From Tunturiibacter empetritectus (lineage in GTDB: Bacteria > Acidobacteriota > Terriglobia > Terriglobales > Acidobacteriaceae): a stretch of 64,000 bases of DNA. A program made the position numbers and the translations under genes. Below, piece after piece: positions 46,170 to 54,831 of this stretch. The stretch's first letter is position 1. Each line of letters opens with the position of its first letter. The DNA lies in the NCBI RefSeq assembly GCF_013410875.1, contig NZ_JACCCU010000002.1:744001-808000 (forward strand), in the 5' to 3' direction. The notes under the pieces are model-generated. The model ran no database searches and was not told where the DNA came from. It saw nothing but the letters and a program-made list of their open reading frames with translations.

Positions 46170-47417
46170 GTGCCCGTTGATCCGTTGCGAGTGATCTCCG
46201 ACCTTCAAGAACTTCGTGCCCTAACGGCAGATGCCAATGGTGCCCAGCGGGTGGCGTGGAGTTCCGTGTGGCAGGAGGCGCGGGCGTGGTTTCAGAGCAA
46301 GCTGGAGGGGCTGCCGTTCGAGCATCATTATGATGCTGCGGGAAATTCGTGGACGACGCTGCGGGGGGGCTCCGAGCGAGCACTTATTCTGGGGAGTCAT
46401 CTCGATTCGGTTCCGAACGGCGGTTGGCTGGATGGGTGTCTGGGTGTTTTGGCTGGATTTGAGGTGTTGCGCAGTCTGGCGGAGGATTTCGAGGGCGAAC
46501 CGCCAATCACGATTCGGCTGGTGGATTGGGCGGATGAAGAGGGAGCGCGCTTTGGACGGAGTCTCTTCGGCTCGTCTGCGTTTGCCAGGACCCATACGAT
46601 TGAGGCTGATCGCGGACGTACGGATCGCGATGGAGTTCGGCTGGAGGATGCACTTCGGAGTTGCGGCGTCGCCATGGATCAGATAGGAGACGCGGCAAAA
46701 GAACGAGGCGGTGCGGCTGCTTACCTGGAGTTGCATATCGAGCAGGGGCCGGTGCTTGAAGGGATGGGGCTGCCGCTGGGAGTTGTGCTTGGAACCAAAG
46801 GCGTGGAGCGGCATGCGATTACGTTCCTTGGGCAGGAGGCTCATTCGGGGTCCACTCCGATGGGTGCGAGACGAGATGCGCTGGCCGCTGCGGCGAAGCT
46901 GGCGCTTGAGATTCGTCCGATCGCACGACGGCATCCGGACGCGGTTGCGACGATGGGAAGCGTGAAGACTTTTCCTGGGATTGTGACGGCTGTGGTTGGA
47001 CGCTGCGAGGCGACACTTGATATGCGGGATCTGGACGCGGGGGTGCTTGCCTCGATGTTAGCCGAGGCTCGCGCTGCGAGTGAACGCTTTGCGAAGGAAG
47101 AGGGATGCACGGTCGATTGGTCGAGGATCTGGAGTATCGAACCGATACCGTTTGATGCGCAGCTTATTGCGTTTTCCGAGGAAGCTGTCCGCGAGACGGC
47201 GGGCGTGTCCCATCGACTGCCCTCGGGTCCGTTGCATGATGCTGCGGAGGTGGCGCGCGCGGGGATTCCGACGGTGATGATGTTTACGCAGTCGCTTGCC
47301 GGACTGAGTCATAACAAGGCGGAAGATACGAGGGTCGAAGATTTGACGCTGGCTGTGCAGGCCTTTGACCGGCTTGCGAGGAAGACGTTGGAGTGGTTGA
47401 GCGAACGGGGAGGATAA
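46170..47417 (+). CDS. Beta-ureidopropionase / N-carbamoyl amidohydrolase (M20 family)
   Basis: The 415-residue Zn-dependent amidohydrolase carries the hydantoinase/carbamoylase motifs: LGSHLDSVPNGGWLDG, WADEEGARFG, YLELHIEQGPVLE, GQEAHSGSTPMGARRDAL, a dimerisation domain, RLPSGPLHDAAEVA and GLSHNKAEDTRVED. Family members cleave N-carbamoyl amino acids, allantoate or ureidoglycolate. Here the following genes make N-carbamoyl-beta-alanine, so beta-ureidopropionase activity (to beta-alanine, CO2 and ammonia) is likely. The GTG at 46170 is chosen because CAGGAG is 7 bases upstream; the upstream in-frame extension is not family-like. Confidence 0.88.
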   Translation: MPVDPLRVISDLQELRALTADANGAQRVAWSSVWQEARAWFQSKLEGLPFEHHYDAAGNSWTTLRGGSERALILGSHLDSVPNGGWLDGCLGVLAGFEVLRSLAEDFEGEPPITIRLVDWADEEGARFGRSLFGSSAFARTHTIEADRGRTDRDGVRLEDALRSCGVAMDQIGDAAKERGGAAAYLELHIEQGPVLEGMGLPLGVVLGTKGVERHAITFLGQEAHSGSTPMGARRDALAAAAKLALEIRPIARRHPDAVATMGSVKTFPGIVTAVVGRCEATLDMRDLDAGVLASMLAEARAASERFAKEEGCTVDWSRIWSIEPIPFDAQLIAFSEEAVRETAGVSHRLPSGPLHDAAEVARAGIPTVMMFTQSLAGLSHNKAEDTRVEDLTLAVQAFDRLARKTLEWLSERGG

Positions 47418-47527
47418 CGGCGTGTGTTGTGATTTCACGGTGGATTTCGCTCTCGACTGACGAGGAGTTTGTTGTGATGGTGCATAATAGTCACTCCTGA
47501 GAAAAGATATGCGGGGCAAGGAGGGTC

Positions 47528-47599
47528 ATGTTGTCTTCTTCCATGATGCAACTGCTTCCATTGGATGGGCGTTTCGAAGAGGCGACCGGACTCCGATGA
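47528..47599 (+). CDS. Candidate 23-residue leader peptide coupled to preT
   Basis: An ORF beginning MLSSSMMQLLPLDGRF starts 3 bases after AAGGAGG, the best ribosome site in the region, and its TGA overlaps the preT ATG in an ATGA arrangement. The preT ATG has no good ribosome site of its own, so translation could pass from this ORF to preT. The peptide has no obvious run of a regulatory amino acid. An in-frame upstream extension of preT (from 47509) is the alternative. Confidence 0.4.
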   Translation: MLSSSMMQLLPLDGRFEEATGLR

Positions 47600-48969
47600 A
47601 CGAGCGCGTTCCCTTTCCTGAGCAGGTTGTAGCCACTCCAGAGGTGGTAGAGCGTTTTGGCGATCTGCATCCACCCTTCGACAGACAGGCCGCTGTGCCC
47701 GAGGCGAATCGCTGTCTGTATTGCTTTGATGCTCCGTGTACGACCGCCTGCCCGACGCATATTGATGTGCCTAGCTTTATTAAGAAGATTGCCAGCGGAA
47801 ATCTTTCTGGGTCGGCGCGAACGATTCTGGATGCGAATATTCTGGGTGCGAGCTGCTCTCGCGCGTGCCCGGTTGAGGTGCTGTGCGAAGGTGCATGCGT
47901 GATGCACCGGTATAACAAACAACCGATTCAGATTGCACGGCTTCAGCGCTTCGCAATGGACGCGCTCCACGAGAGTGGAGCTCCGCTGCCGTTTGAGCCT
48001 GGGCCGGAGACTGGGTTGGCGGTCGCGCTGATCGGTGCGGGACCTGCTTCGCTGGCTTGTGCTGCTGAGCTGCGACGGCGTGGCATTCGTGCCGATCTTT
48101 ATGACGCGCGTCCTCTGCCTGGGGGTTTGAATACCTATGGGGTGGCGGAATATAAACTTCCGCTGGTGGAGAGTCTGCGGGAGATTGAGATGCTTTCGCA
48201 GCTGGGAGTGGAATTTCACTTCGAGACGAAGGTGGATGCGGCGGGGCTTGCGGAGTTGGAACGGACGCATGATGCGGTTTTTCTGGGGATTGGGCTTGGC
48301 GCGATTCATCAGCTCGGAGTTGCTGGCGAGGAACTTGCGGGGGTGACGAATGCTCTGGATCTAATCGCCGGGTATAAGTCCGGTGCGCTGACGACGGTGC
48401 CGGAGCGCGTGGTGGTGGTGGGAGCGGGAAATACTGCTATCGATGCGGCCATCGCTTCGGTGCGGCTAGGTGCGAGCGAGGTCCATATTCTTTACAGGCG
48501 AGGGCAGGAGCAGATGTCGGCGTTCACGTTTGAATACCAGCATGCGAAGGACGAGGGCGTGAAGTTCCTGTGGCATGTGCAGCCGACAGGGATTCGCGGG
48601 GATGGAGTCGTGAAGGGACTCGAACTGACGAGAGTTGCGGGGACTGAGGATGGTTCGATTGTGCCTGAAAAAGATTCGGCGTTTGTTCTCGAGGCGGATT
48701 TGATTGTTCTATCGATTGGGCAGGCTACGCATGCGAATTTTCTCTCTGGATCTTCGAGTTCTGGGTCTTCGAGTGCGTTCGGGAAGATTCAGCTGGAGCG
48801 TGGCCGGATTGTGATCGATCGTGCGACGGGGCAGACCTCTCAGCCTAAGTTTTTTGCTGGGGGAGACTGCACGAACGGGGGGCGCGAGGTCGTGGACGCG
48901 GTGGCGGACGGGAAGCGCGCTGGAATCGGAATCGCTGGATGGCTGGGGGGGCAACATGGCAAAGGGTAG
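47596..48969 (+). CDS. preT: Dihydropyrimidine dehydrogenase, NAD(P)H-binding subunit
   Basis: The 457-residue subunit carries an N-terminal Fe-S domain with Cys motifs CLYCFDAPCTTACPTHIDVP and GASCSRACPVEVLCEGACV, then a GltD-like FAD domain (VALIGAGPASLACAAELRRR, YDARPLPGGLNTYGVAEYKL) and an NAD(P)H domain (VVVVGAGNTAIDAAIAS). The C-terminal FAD motif is FFAGGDCTNGG. With PreA it reduces uracil and thymine to the 5,6-dihydro forms. A Ser-rich insertion (SGSSSSGSSSAFG) sits before the last beta unit. It overlaps preA by 14 bases. Confidence 0.93.
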   Translation: MNERVPFPEQVVATPEVVERFGDLHPPFDRQAAVPEANRCLYCFDAPCTTACPTHIDVPSFIKKIASGNLSGSARTILDANILGASCSRACPVEVLCEGACVMHRYNKQPIQIARLQRFAMDALHESGAPLPFEPGPETGLAVALIGAGPASLACAAELRRRGIRADLYDARPLPGGLNTYGVAEYKLPLVESLREIEMLSQLGVEFHFETKVDAAGLAELERTHDAVFLGIGLGAIHQLGVAGEELAGVTNALDLIAGYKSGALTTVPERVVVVGAGNTAIDAAIASVRLGASEVHILYRRGQEQMSAFTFEYQHAKDEGVKFLWHVQPTGIRGDGVVKGLELTRVAGTEDGSIVPEKDSAFVLEADLIVLSIGQATHANFLSGSSSSGSSSAFGKIQLERGRIVIDRATGQTSQPKFFAGGDCTNGGREVVDAVADGKRAGIGIAGWLGGQHGKG

Positions 48970-50380
48970 ACCGACGCTTGCGAGCACTTTTTGCGGCATC
49001 GAGTGCATGAATCCGTTCTGGCTGGCGTCTGCGCCGCCGACCAACTGCGGCGAACAGATTATGCGGGCCTTCGATGCGGGCTGGGGAGGAGCGGTGTGGA
49101 AGACGATTGGCGAGCCGATTACGAATGTGAGCTCGCGCTACTCGTCGATCGATTGGGAGGGGCGGCGGATGATGGGCTTCAATAATATTGAGCTCATCTC
49201 GGATCGCCCGATTGAGGTGAACCTGCAGGAGATCGCGGAGGTGAAGCGGCGGTATCCGAAGCATGTGGTGATCGCTTCGCTGATGGTTGAGAGTAAGCGC
49301 GAGAGCTGGCATGAGATTGTGCAGCGTGCCGAGGATGCAGGGGCTGATGGGCTGGAGCTTAACTTTGGATGTCCGCATGGGATGAGCGAGCGGGGTATGG
49401 GGTCTGCGGTGGGGCAGGTGCCGGAGTACTGCGAACAGATTACGGGATGGGTGAAGGAGAAGGCTCGCACGCCTGTGATCGTTAAGCTGACGCCGAACAT
49501 CTCGGATATACGCATTCCTGCGCGGGCTGCAAAGCAGGGCGGGGCGGATGCGCTCTCGGCGATCAATACAATCAACTCGATTACGGGCATCGATCTGGAT
49601 ACGTTTCAGCCTAATCCGAATGTGGATGGCAAGAGTTCGCATGGCGGTTACTGTGGGCCTGCGGTGAAGCCGATTGCGCTCAACATGGTTCAGCAGATAC
49701 AGGCTGATGCTACGAGTGCGCTTCCTCTGTCAGGTATTGGCGGCATTGGAAGCTGGCGCGATGCGGCGGAGTTTATTCTGCTGGGATGCAGCACGGTGCA
49801 GGTGTGTACGGCTGCGATGCACTACGGCTACAGGATCGTCGAGGATATGCAGGACGGGTTGTTGAACTGGATGGCGGAGAAGGGCTTCGCTACGATCGAA
49901 GACTTTCGCGGGTTGTCGCTTCCGAATGTTCACGAATGGAAGCAGCTTAATCTCAACTACCAGATTGTTGCTCGTATTCATGAGGATCTATGCATTGGAT
50001 GCCAGCTTTGCTATACGGCGTGCTGGGATGGCGCGCATCAGTGCATTCATCTTGATCGCACATCGCCTGCGCCGGATACGACACGGACGCCGAAGATGGT
50101 TGAGGCTGAATCTGCGCGACGAATTTCGACTACGCCTATTCCGAAGCTTGACTCGGGAACTTCGGGCAGGACGAACGCGATTACTCCGCTTGAGCGCATT
50201 CCGCGGGTAGATGAGCACCATTGCGTGGGCTGCAATCTTTGCTCGCTGGTTTGCCCGGTTGAGAACTGCATCACGATGGAGCGCATCGACAAGGATCTTC
50301 CGTTCGAGAGCTGGGAGGAGCGAGTTGCCAAGGGGCTGGTCGCGACGGGGACGGGTGAAGTGATGAGTACGAATACTTGA
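48956..50380 (+). CDS. preA: Dihydropyrimidine dehydrogenase, catalytic FMN subunit, with insertion in the ferredoxin domain
   Basis: The 474-residue subunit has the dihydroorotate-dehydrogenase-like FMN barrel: NPFWLASAPPTNCGEQI, AGWGGAVWKTIGEPITN, LELNFGCPHGMSERGMGSA, IVKLTPNISDIRIPA, AINTINSITGIDLDT and LSGIGGIGSWRDAAEF. The catalytic Cys is in NFGCPHG or the following loop. The C-terminal 2[4Fe-4S] ferredoxin has CIGCQLCYTAC (about 346) and CVGCNLCSLVCPVENCITM (about 424). The two motifs are about 78 residues apart instead of the usual 35 or so, because of a Thr/Ser/Pro-rich insertion. The ATG at 48956 lies inside the end of preT. Confidence 0.93.
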   Translation: MAKGRPTLASTFCGIECMNPFWLASAPPTNCGEQIMRAFDAGWGGAVWKTIGEPITNVSSRYSSIDWEGRRMMGFNNIELISDRPIEVNLQEIAEVKRRYPKHVVIASLMVESKRESWHEIVQRAEDAGADGLELNFGCPHGMSERGMGSAVGQVPEYCEQITGWVKEKARTPVIVKLTPNISDIRIPARAAKQGGADALSAINTINSITGIDLDTFQPNPNVDGKSSHGGYCGPAVKPIALNMVQQIQADATSALPLSGIGGIGSWRDAAEFILLGCSTVQVCTAAMHYGYRIVEDMQDGLLNWMAEKGFATIEDFRGLSLPNVHEWKQLNLNYQIVARIHEDLCIGCQLCYTACWDGAHQCIHLDRTSPAPDTTRTPKMVEAESARRISTTPIPKLDSGTSGRTNAITPLERIPRVDEHHCVGCNLCSLVCPVENCITMERIDKDLPFESWEERVAKGLVATGTGEVMSTNT

Positions 50381-50452
50381 TGCGGTGTGTTTTAGAGATG
50401 GAGCATCCTCTCGTGTTGAACTACAGCGTGGAAATAGTTTGGAGCAATGTGT

Positions 50453-51856
50453 ATGGGGACTCTGATTCAGAACGGCACCGTTGTCACGGCCGAGCGCTTC
50501 GAAAAAGCGGATGTGTTGATTGATGGCAGCACGGTGTTGGAGGTCCGGGCCGGAATTGATCCTGCGGGGCATACGGTTGTGGACGCGGCTGGACTCTTTG
50601 TTTTGCCGGGCGGCATCGACGCGCATACGCATATGGATATGCCGTTTGGAGGGACTGTCTCTGCGGATGATTTTCTGACGGGCACACGTGCGGCGGCGAT
50701 CGGCGGGACGACTACGATTGTCGACTTTGCGATTCAGGCGAAGGGAACGCGGATGCGGGACGCGCTTGATCTCTGGATGGGGAAGGCCGACGGCAAGGCC
50801 TGTATCGACTACGGGCTGCATATGATTGTGACCGATCTTGGCTCCGATAATGGCAAACAGGGGCTGCACGATATGGACGATATGGTGCGGGAGGGTGTCG
50901 CCAGCTTCAAGCTCTTTATGGCTTACCCGAATGTGCTGATGGTAGATGACGGGACGATCTTTAAGGCGCTGCAGCAGACGGCGAAGAATGGTGCGCTGGT
51001 TTGTATGCATGCGGAGAATGGAAGTGCGATCGATGTGATCGTGCAGCAGGCGCTGGCGGAGGGGAAGACTGCTCCGGTCTATCACGCGCTGACGCGGCCT
51101 ACGAAGGCGGAGGCGGAGGCGGTGCACCGCTCGATTGCGCTGGCGGAGATGGCTGGAGTGCCTGTCTATATTGTTCATCTCTCGAGTGAGGATGCTCTGA
51201 ATCAGGTTCGTGAGGCCCGGGATCGCGGAGTGCCGGCGTTTGCGGAGACTTGTCCGCAGTATCTGCTGCTGTCGATCGAAGATCAGATGCCGGGGAAGAG
51301 TTTTGAAGAGGCGAAGTATGTTTTTACTCCTCCACTGCGGGAGAAGAAGAATCAACCGAAGCTTTGGGATGGGCTGGCGACGGACAATCTGCAGGTGGTT
51401 TCGACCGACCATTGCCCGTTCTGCTTTGCGGATCAGAAGCAGCTGGGGAAGGATGATTTCACCAAGATCCCTAACGGGGGGCCGGGCGTGGAGAATCGCA
51501 TGCAGTTGCTGTATCACTTCGGCGTGAATGCGGGAAAGATTTCGCTGCAGCGGTTTGTCGAGATTACGTCGACTGCGCCGGCGCGCATCTTCGGGATGTA
51601 TCCGAAGAAGGGGACGATTGCTGCTGGATCGGATGCGGATATTGTGCTGTGGGATCCTGAGGCGGAACACGTGATCTCTGCGGCTACCCACAGTATGCGC
51701 TGCGATTTTTCTATGTTTGAAGGGTGGAAGGTGAAGGGAAATGCCCGGCAGGTTTATTCGCGTGGGGAGCTTGTTGCGGATGGAGGACGCTATGTGGCGG
51801 CGGTGGGCCGTGGCCAGTATCTGCGGCGTGAGGCGAGAGGAGGGGCGTGGCAGTAA
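50453..51856 (+). CDS. hydA: Dihydropyrimidinase (D-hydantoinase)
   Basis: The 467-residue cytoplasmic amidohydrolase opens dihydrouracil to N-carbamoyl-beta-alanine. The binuclear zinc site is intact: GGIDAHTHMDMPFGG (two His), the carbamylated Lys in ASFKLFMAY, the His in VCMHAENG, VYIVHLSSEDA and the Asp in VVSTDHCPFCF. Substrate-loop residues NGGPGVENRMQLLY are also present. The ATG at 50453 is preferred over 50447 because GGAG lies 8 bases before it. It follows preA after 72 bases and overlaps the permease gene by 10 bases. Confidence 0.94.
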   Translation: MGTLIQNGTVVTAERFEKADVLIDGSTVLEVRAGIDPAGHTVVDAAGLFVLPGGIDAHTHMDMPFGGTVSADDFLTGTRAAAIGGTTTIVDFAIQAKGTRMRDALDLWMGKADGKACIDYGLHMIVTDLGSDNGKQGLHDMDDMVREGVASFKLFMAYPNVLMVDDGTIFKALQQTAKNGALVCMHAENGSAIDVIVQQALAEGKTAPVYHALTRPTKAEAEAVHRSIALAEMAGVPVYIVHLSSEDALNQVREARDRGVPAFAETCPQYLLLSIEDQMPGKSFEEAKYVFTPPLREKKNQPKLWDGLATDNLQVVSTDHCPFCFADQKQLGKDDFTKIPNGGPGVENRMQLLYHFGVNAGKISLQRFVEITSTAPARIFGMYPKKGTIAAGSDADIVLWDPEAEHVISAATHSMRCDFSMFEGWKVKGNARQVYSRGELVADGGRYVAAVGRGQYLRREARGGAWQ

Positions 51857-53331
51857 GTTCGATTTCGACACGAGTTGTTGATCAGTCTGCCGCTGATCTT
51901 GCAGCGGAACATGACTCGCGCCTCTATAACGCCGATCTTGCACCTACGGTCGCGGCTCAACGTACGTGGGGGACCTATAACTACATTGCGCTGTGGTTCT
52001 CGATGTCGATGGAGGTGACGACGTATATGCTGGCGTCGTCGCTGATCGCGGGTGGCATGAACTGGAAGCAGGCGATTCTGACGATTCTTCTGGGAAACCT
52101 GATCGTGCTGGTGCCAATGCTTCTGAATGCACATGCTGGCGCGAAGTACGGGATTCCCTTTCCTGTGTTTGTTCGCGCGAGCTTTGGGACGCGGGGAGCT
52201 AATCTTCCGGCGATGCTGCGGGCGTTTGTGGCTTGCGGATGGTTTGGTATTCAGTCGTGGCTTGGAGGGCAGGCGATTGCCGCGATGATTGGAGTGCTTT
52301 GGCCACAGACTGCCCAGATGCCTTTGGTGCTGTGGGCGAGCTTTCTTGGATTCTGGTTGCTGAATATGTATGTGGTGTGGCGGGGCGTCGAATCGATTCG
52401 ATTTCTACAGAGCTTCTCTGCGCCTTTCATGCTGGTGATGTCGCTGACGCTGCTCTTCTGGATGCTGCATAAGGCGGGTGGATTTGGACCGATGCTTTCG
52501 GCACCGAGCCACTTCCATACGACTGGCAGCTTTCTTCGTTTCTTTTTCCCTTCGTTGACGGCGATGGTGGGGTACTGGGCGACGCTGTCGCTGAATATTC
52601 CGGACTTTACACGTTATGCGAAGTCTCAGGATTCGCAGATTGTGGGACAGGCGTTCGGTTTGCCGGTTGCGATGGTGCTTTACTCGTTTATCGGCATCGC
52701 TTGCACTTCAGCATCTGAGATTATCTTTGGAGAGCCGGTCTGGTCGCCTATCACTTTGCTGGGGCGATTTCATCAGCCCTTTGCGGCTTTGCTGGCGCTG
52801 GTTGCTCTTTTGATCGCGACACTGAATGTAAATATCGGCGCGAATGTGGTTTCGCCGTCAAACGACTTTTCCAACCTGGCTCCGGGGCTGATCAGCTTTC
52901 GCACCGGCGGATTGATCACTGGCTTTCTGGGACTGGCGATGATGCCGTGGAAGCTGATGAGCAGCTTTGGCAACTACATCTTTGGCTGGCTGATCGGGTA
53001 CTCGGGGTTGCTCGGGCCTGTTGCCGGCATTATGGTCGCGGATTATTTCCTGATACGTGGGACGCGGCTGGATACGGTGTCGCTGTATCGCAGAGGCGGG
53101 CCTTATGAGTACACACGCGGGATCAATCCAAGAGCGATTGTTGCGCTGGTCGGTGGGGTAACCGTCGCGTTGATTGGGCTTGCTGTTCCCTCTTTGCGGT
53201 TCCTCTATGACTACGCGTGGTTCGTTGGCTTTTTTGTTGCGGCGGCCAGCTACTATCTGCTTATGCAGGGATACCGCACGGCGGCTTCGGGTGTGTCCGG
53301 CGTCGTGACACAGATAACGTCTCAGGAATAG
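51847..53331 (+). CDS. NCS1 family nucleobase/hydantoin permease
   Basis: The 494-residue inner-membrane protein has 12 hydrophobic segments and NCS1 marks: an N-terminal RTWGTYNYIALWFSMSMEV, VFVRASFGTRGANLPAMLRA, CGWFGIQSWLGGQAIAAMIG, TLSLNIPDFTRYAKSQ and NVNIGANVVSPSNDFSNL. Members import uracil, hydantoin, allantoin or cytosine with sodium or protons. The operon around it makes uracil/thymine the likely substrate. The GTG start follows GGAGGGGC and lies within the end of hydA. Confidence 0.92.
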   Translation: MAVSSISTRVVDQSAADLAAEHDSRLYNADLAPTVAAQRTWGTYNYIALWFSMSMEVTTYMLASSLIAGGMNWKQAILTILLGNLIVLVPMLLNAHAGAKYGIPFPVFVRASFGTRGANLPAMLRAFVACGWFGIQSWLGGQAIAAMIGVLWPQTAQMPLVLWASFLGFWLLNMYVVWRGVESIRFLQSFSAPFMLVMSLTLLFWMLHKAGGFGPMLSAPSHFHTTGSFLRFFFPSLTAMVGYWATLSLNIPDFTRYAKSQDSQIVGQAFGLPVAMVLYSFIGIACTSASEIIFGEPVWSPITLLGRFHQPFAALLALVALLIATLNVNIGANVVSPSNDFSNLAPGLISFRTGGLITGFLGLAMMPWKLMSSFGNYIFGWLIGYSGLLGPVAGIMVADYFLIRGTRLDTVSLYRRGGPYEYTRGINPRAIVALVGGVTVALIGLAVPSLRFLYDYAWFVGFFVAAASYYLLMQGYRTAASGVSGVVTQITSQE

Positions 53332-53332
53332 G

Positions 53333-54727
53333 ATGGCACTCATGAGTCCGATTGATGTCGTCGAGCCTAAGAGCTCTAATAAATCAGCGTCGCTTACGAG
53401 CCAGCAGGTGGTGGATATTACGCGACAGCACAACTACGGCACCTGGCGATTTCAAAAGGGCTGGAACCCGATGCACATCGCGGACGCCGAGGGCTGCACC
53501 ATCGTCGATGGTGCGGGCAAGCGGTATCTGGATTTTTCGTCGCAGTTGATGTGCTCTAATCTTGGGCACAAAAATCAGGCTGTAATTGATGCGATTGCGC
53601 GGCAGGCCCAGGAGTTGAGTTACGCGATGCCTGGCTATGCGACCACGGCGCGCGCTGAGCTGTCTCAACTTCTACTGGAAGTTTTGCCTAAGGGCATCAG
53701 CAAGTTTTTCTTTACTACCTCCGGGACAGAGGCTAACGAGGCGGCGTTCAAGATCGCGCGCATGTATACGGGAAAGACGAAGATCATTGCGCGCTATCGC
53801 TCTTATCATGGGTCTACCGCCGGTTCTATCGCGGCGACTGGAGATCCGCGGCGATGGGCGATGGAGCCTGGCGGCAAGGGGCCGGGTGTTCTCTTTGCGC
53901 CGGAGGTTCACTGTTACAAATGTCCGATCAAGCACACCTATCCGGGATGCGGGATCGCGTGCGCGGATTATATCGAACACATGATCCGGAATGAGTCGGA
54001 TGTGGCTGCGGTTCTGGTGGAGCCTATCGTTGGGACGAACGGCGTGATTGTTCCTCCAGAGGAGTACATGCCGAAGCTTCGCCGGATCTGCGACGAATAT
54101 GGCGTTTTGTTGATTGCGGACGAGGTGATGACGGGGTGGGGGCGCACTGGCGAGTGGTTCGCTATGAATCACTGGGGAGTCGTGCCGGACATTCTGGTTA
54201 CGGCGAAGGGGATTACTTCGGCTTATGTGCCGTTGGGACTTTGCGCGACAAGTGAGAAGATCGCTGATTTCTTTCAGGATCATTATTTCGCTCATGGTCA
54301 TACGTATGAGGCGCATCCGCTTACGCTTGCTCCTGCGGTGGCTACGATTCGTGAAATGCAGCGTCTTGGGCTGGTGGAGAGGGCTCGCGAACGTGCTCCT
54401 TATGTTGAAGGCAAGCTCAAGGAGTTGAAGGCGAAACATCCCAGTATTGGGGACGTTCGCGGGAAGGGGCTCTTCTGGGCGGTTGACCTCGTGAAAGATC
54501 GAACTACGAAGGAGCCTTTCAATACTTATTCAGACAAGGTTTCTGGAAAGCCGCTGCTGGTGGATCAGATCGCCGCGAAGATACTGGCGGATGGTGTCAC
54601 GATTCAGGCTTGGGTCTCGCACTTTGTGGTGGCTCCTCCGTTGATTGTTACGAAGGAGCAGATCGACCTTGGGATCTCGGTTTTGGATAAGCATCTTGTG
54701 ATTGCAGATGCTGCTTTGAGTGCTTGA
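53333..54727 (+). CDS. Class III aminotransferase (beta-alanine type)
   Basis: The 464-residue PLP enzyme shows the family marks GKRYLDFSSQLMCSNLGHKN, FFTTSGTEANEAAFKIAR, ARYRSYHGSTAGS, VLVEPIVGTNG, LLIADEVMTGWGRTGEWF and the PLP Lys (about 292) in LVTAKGITSAYVPLG. It would move the amino group of beta-alanine (or 3-aminoisobutyrate) to a keto acid, giving malonate or methylmalonate semialdehyde. It starts 1 base after the permease stop, so it is the last gene of the operon. Exact donor and acceptor are inferred from context. Confidence 0.9.
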   Translation: MALMSPIDVVEPKSSNKSASLTSQQVVDITRQHNYGTWRFQKGWNPMHIADAEGCTIVDGAGKRYLDFSSQLMCSNLGHKNQAVIDAIARQAQELSYAMPGYATTARAELSQLLLEVLPKGISKFFFTTSGTEANEAAFKIARMYTGKTKIIARYRSYHGSTAGSIAATGDPRRWAMEPGGKGPGVLFAPEVHCYKCPIKHTYPGCGIACADYIEHMIRNESDVAAVLVEPIVGTNGVIVPPEEYMPKLRRICDEYGVLLIADEVMTGWGRTGEWFAMNHWGVVPDILVTAKGITSAYVPLGLCATSEKIADFFQDHYFAHGHTYEAHPLTLAPAVATIREMQRLGLVERARERAPYVEGKLKELKAKHPSIGDVRGKGLFWAVDLVKDRTTKEPFNTYSDKVSGKPLLVDQIAAKILADGVTIQAWVSHFVVAPPLIVTKEQIDLGISVLDKHLVIADAALSA

Positions 54728-54740
54728 TCGTGTCCTTGCG

Positions 54741-54822
54741 TCCTGCCGGACGGGCCCACTGCGCGTGGCGCGGTCACTTCGTGACTTGTATACCCCTTCG
54801 GTTGGCCCTCCCGTTGGTCGGG
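54741..54822 (+). repeat. Dispersed repeat, family R1, copy 5
   Basis: TCCTGCCGGACGGGCCCACT, GCGCGTGGCGCGGTCACTTC, GTGACTTGTATACCCC and GGCCCTCCCGTTGGTCGGG form the cleanest copy of the family. It fills the gap between the convergent aminotransferase and mmsA genes. Confidence 0.88.
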
Positions 54823-54831
54823 ATACGGCTT

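Noticed and set aside
49988..51943. 651-codon minus-strand ORF over preA and hydA
   Set aside because: It is antisense to two strongly supported enzymes, is extremely rich in Arg/His/Pro, and has no motif.
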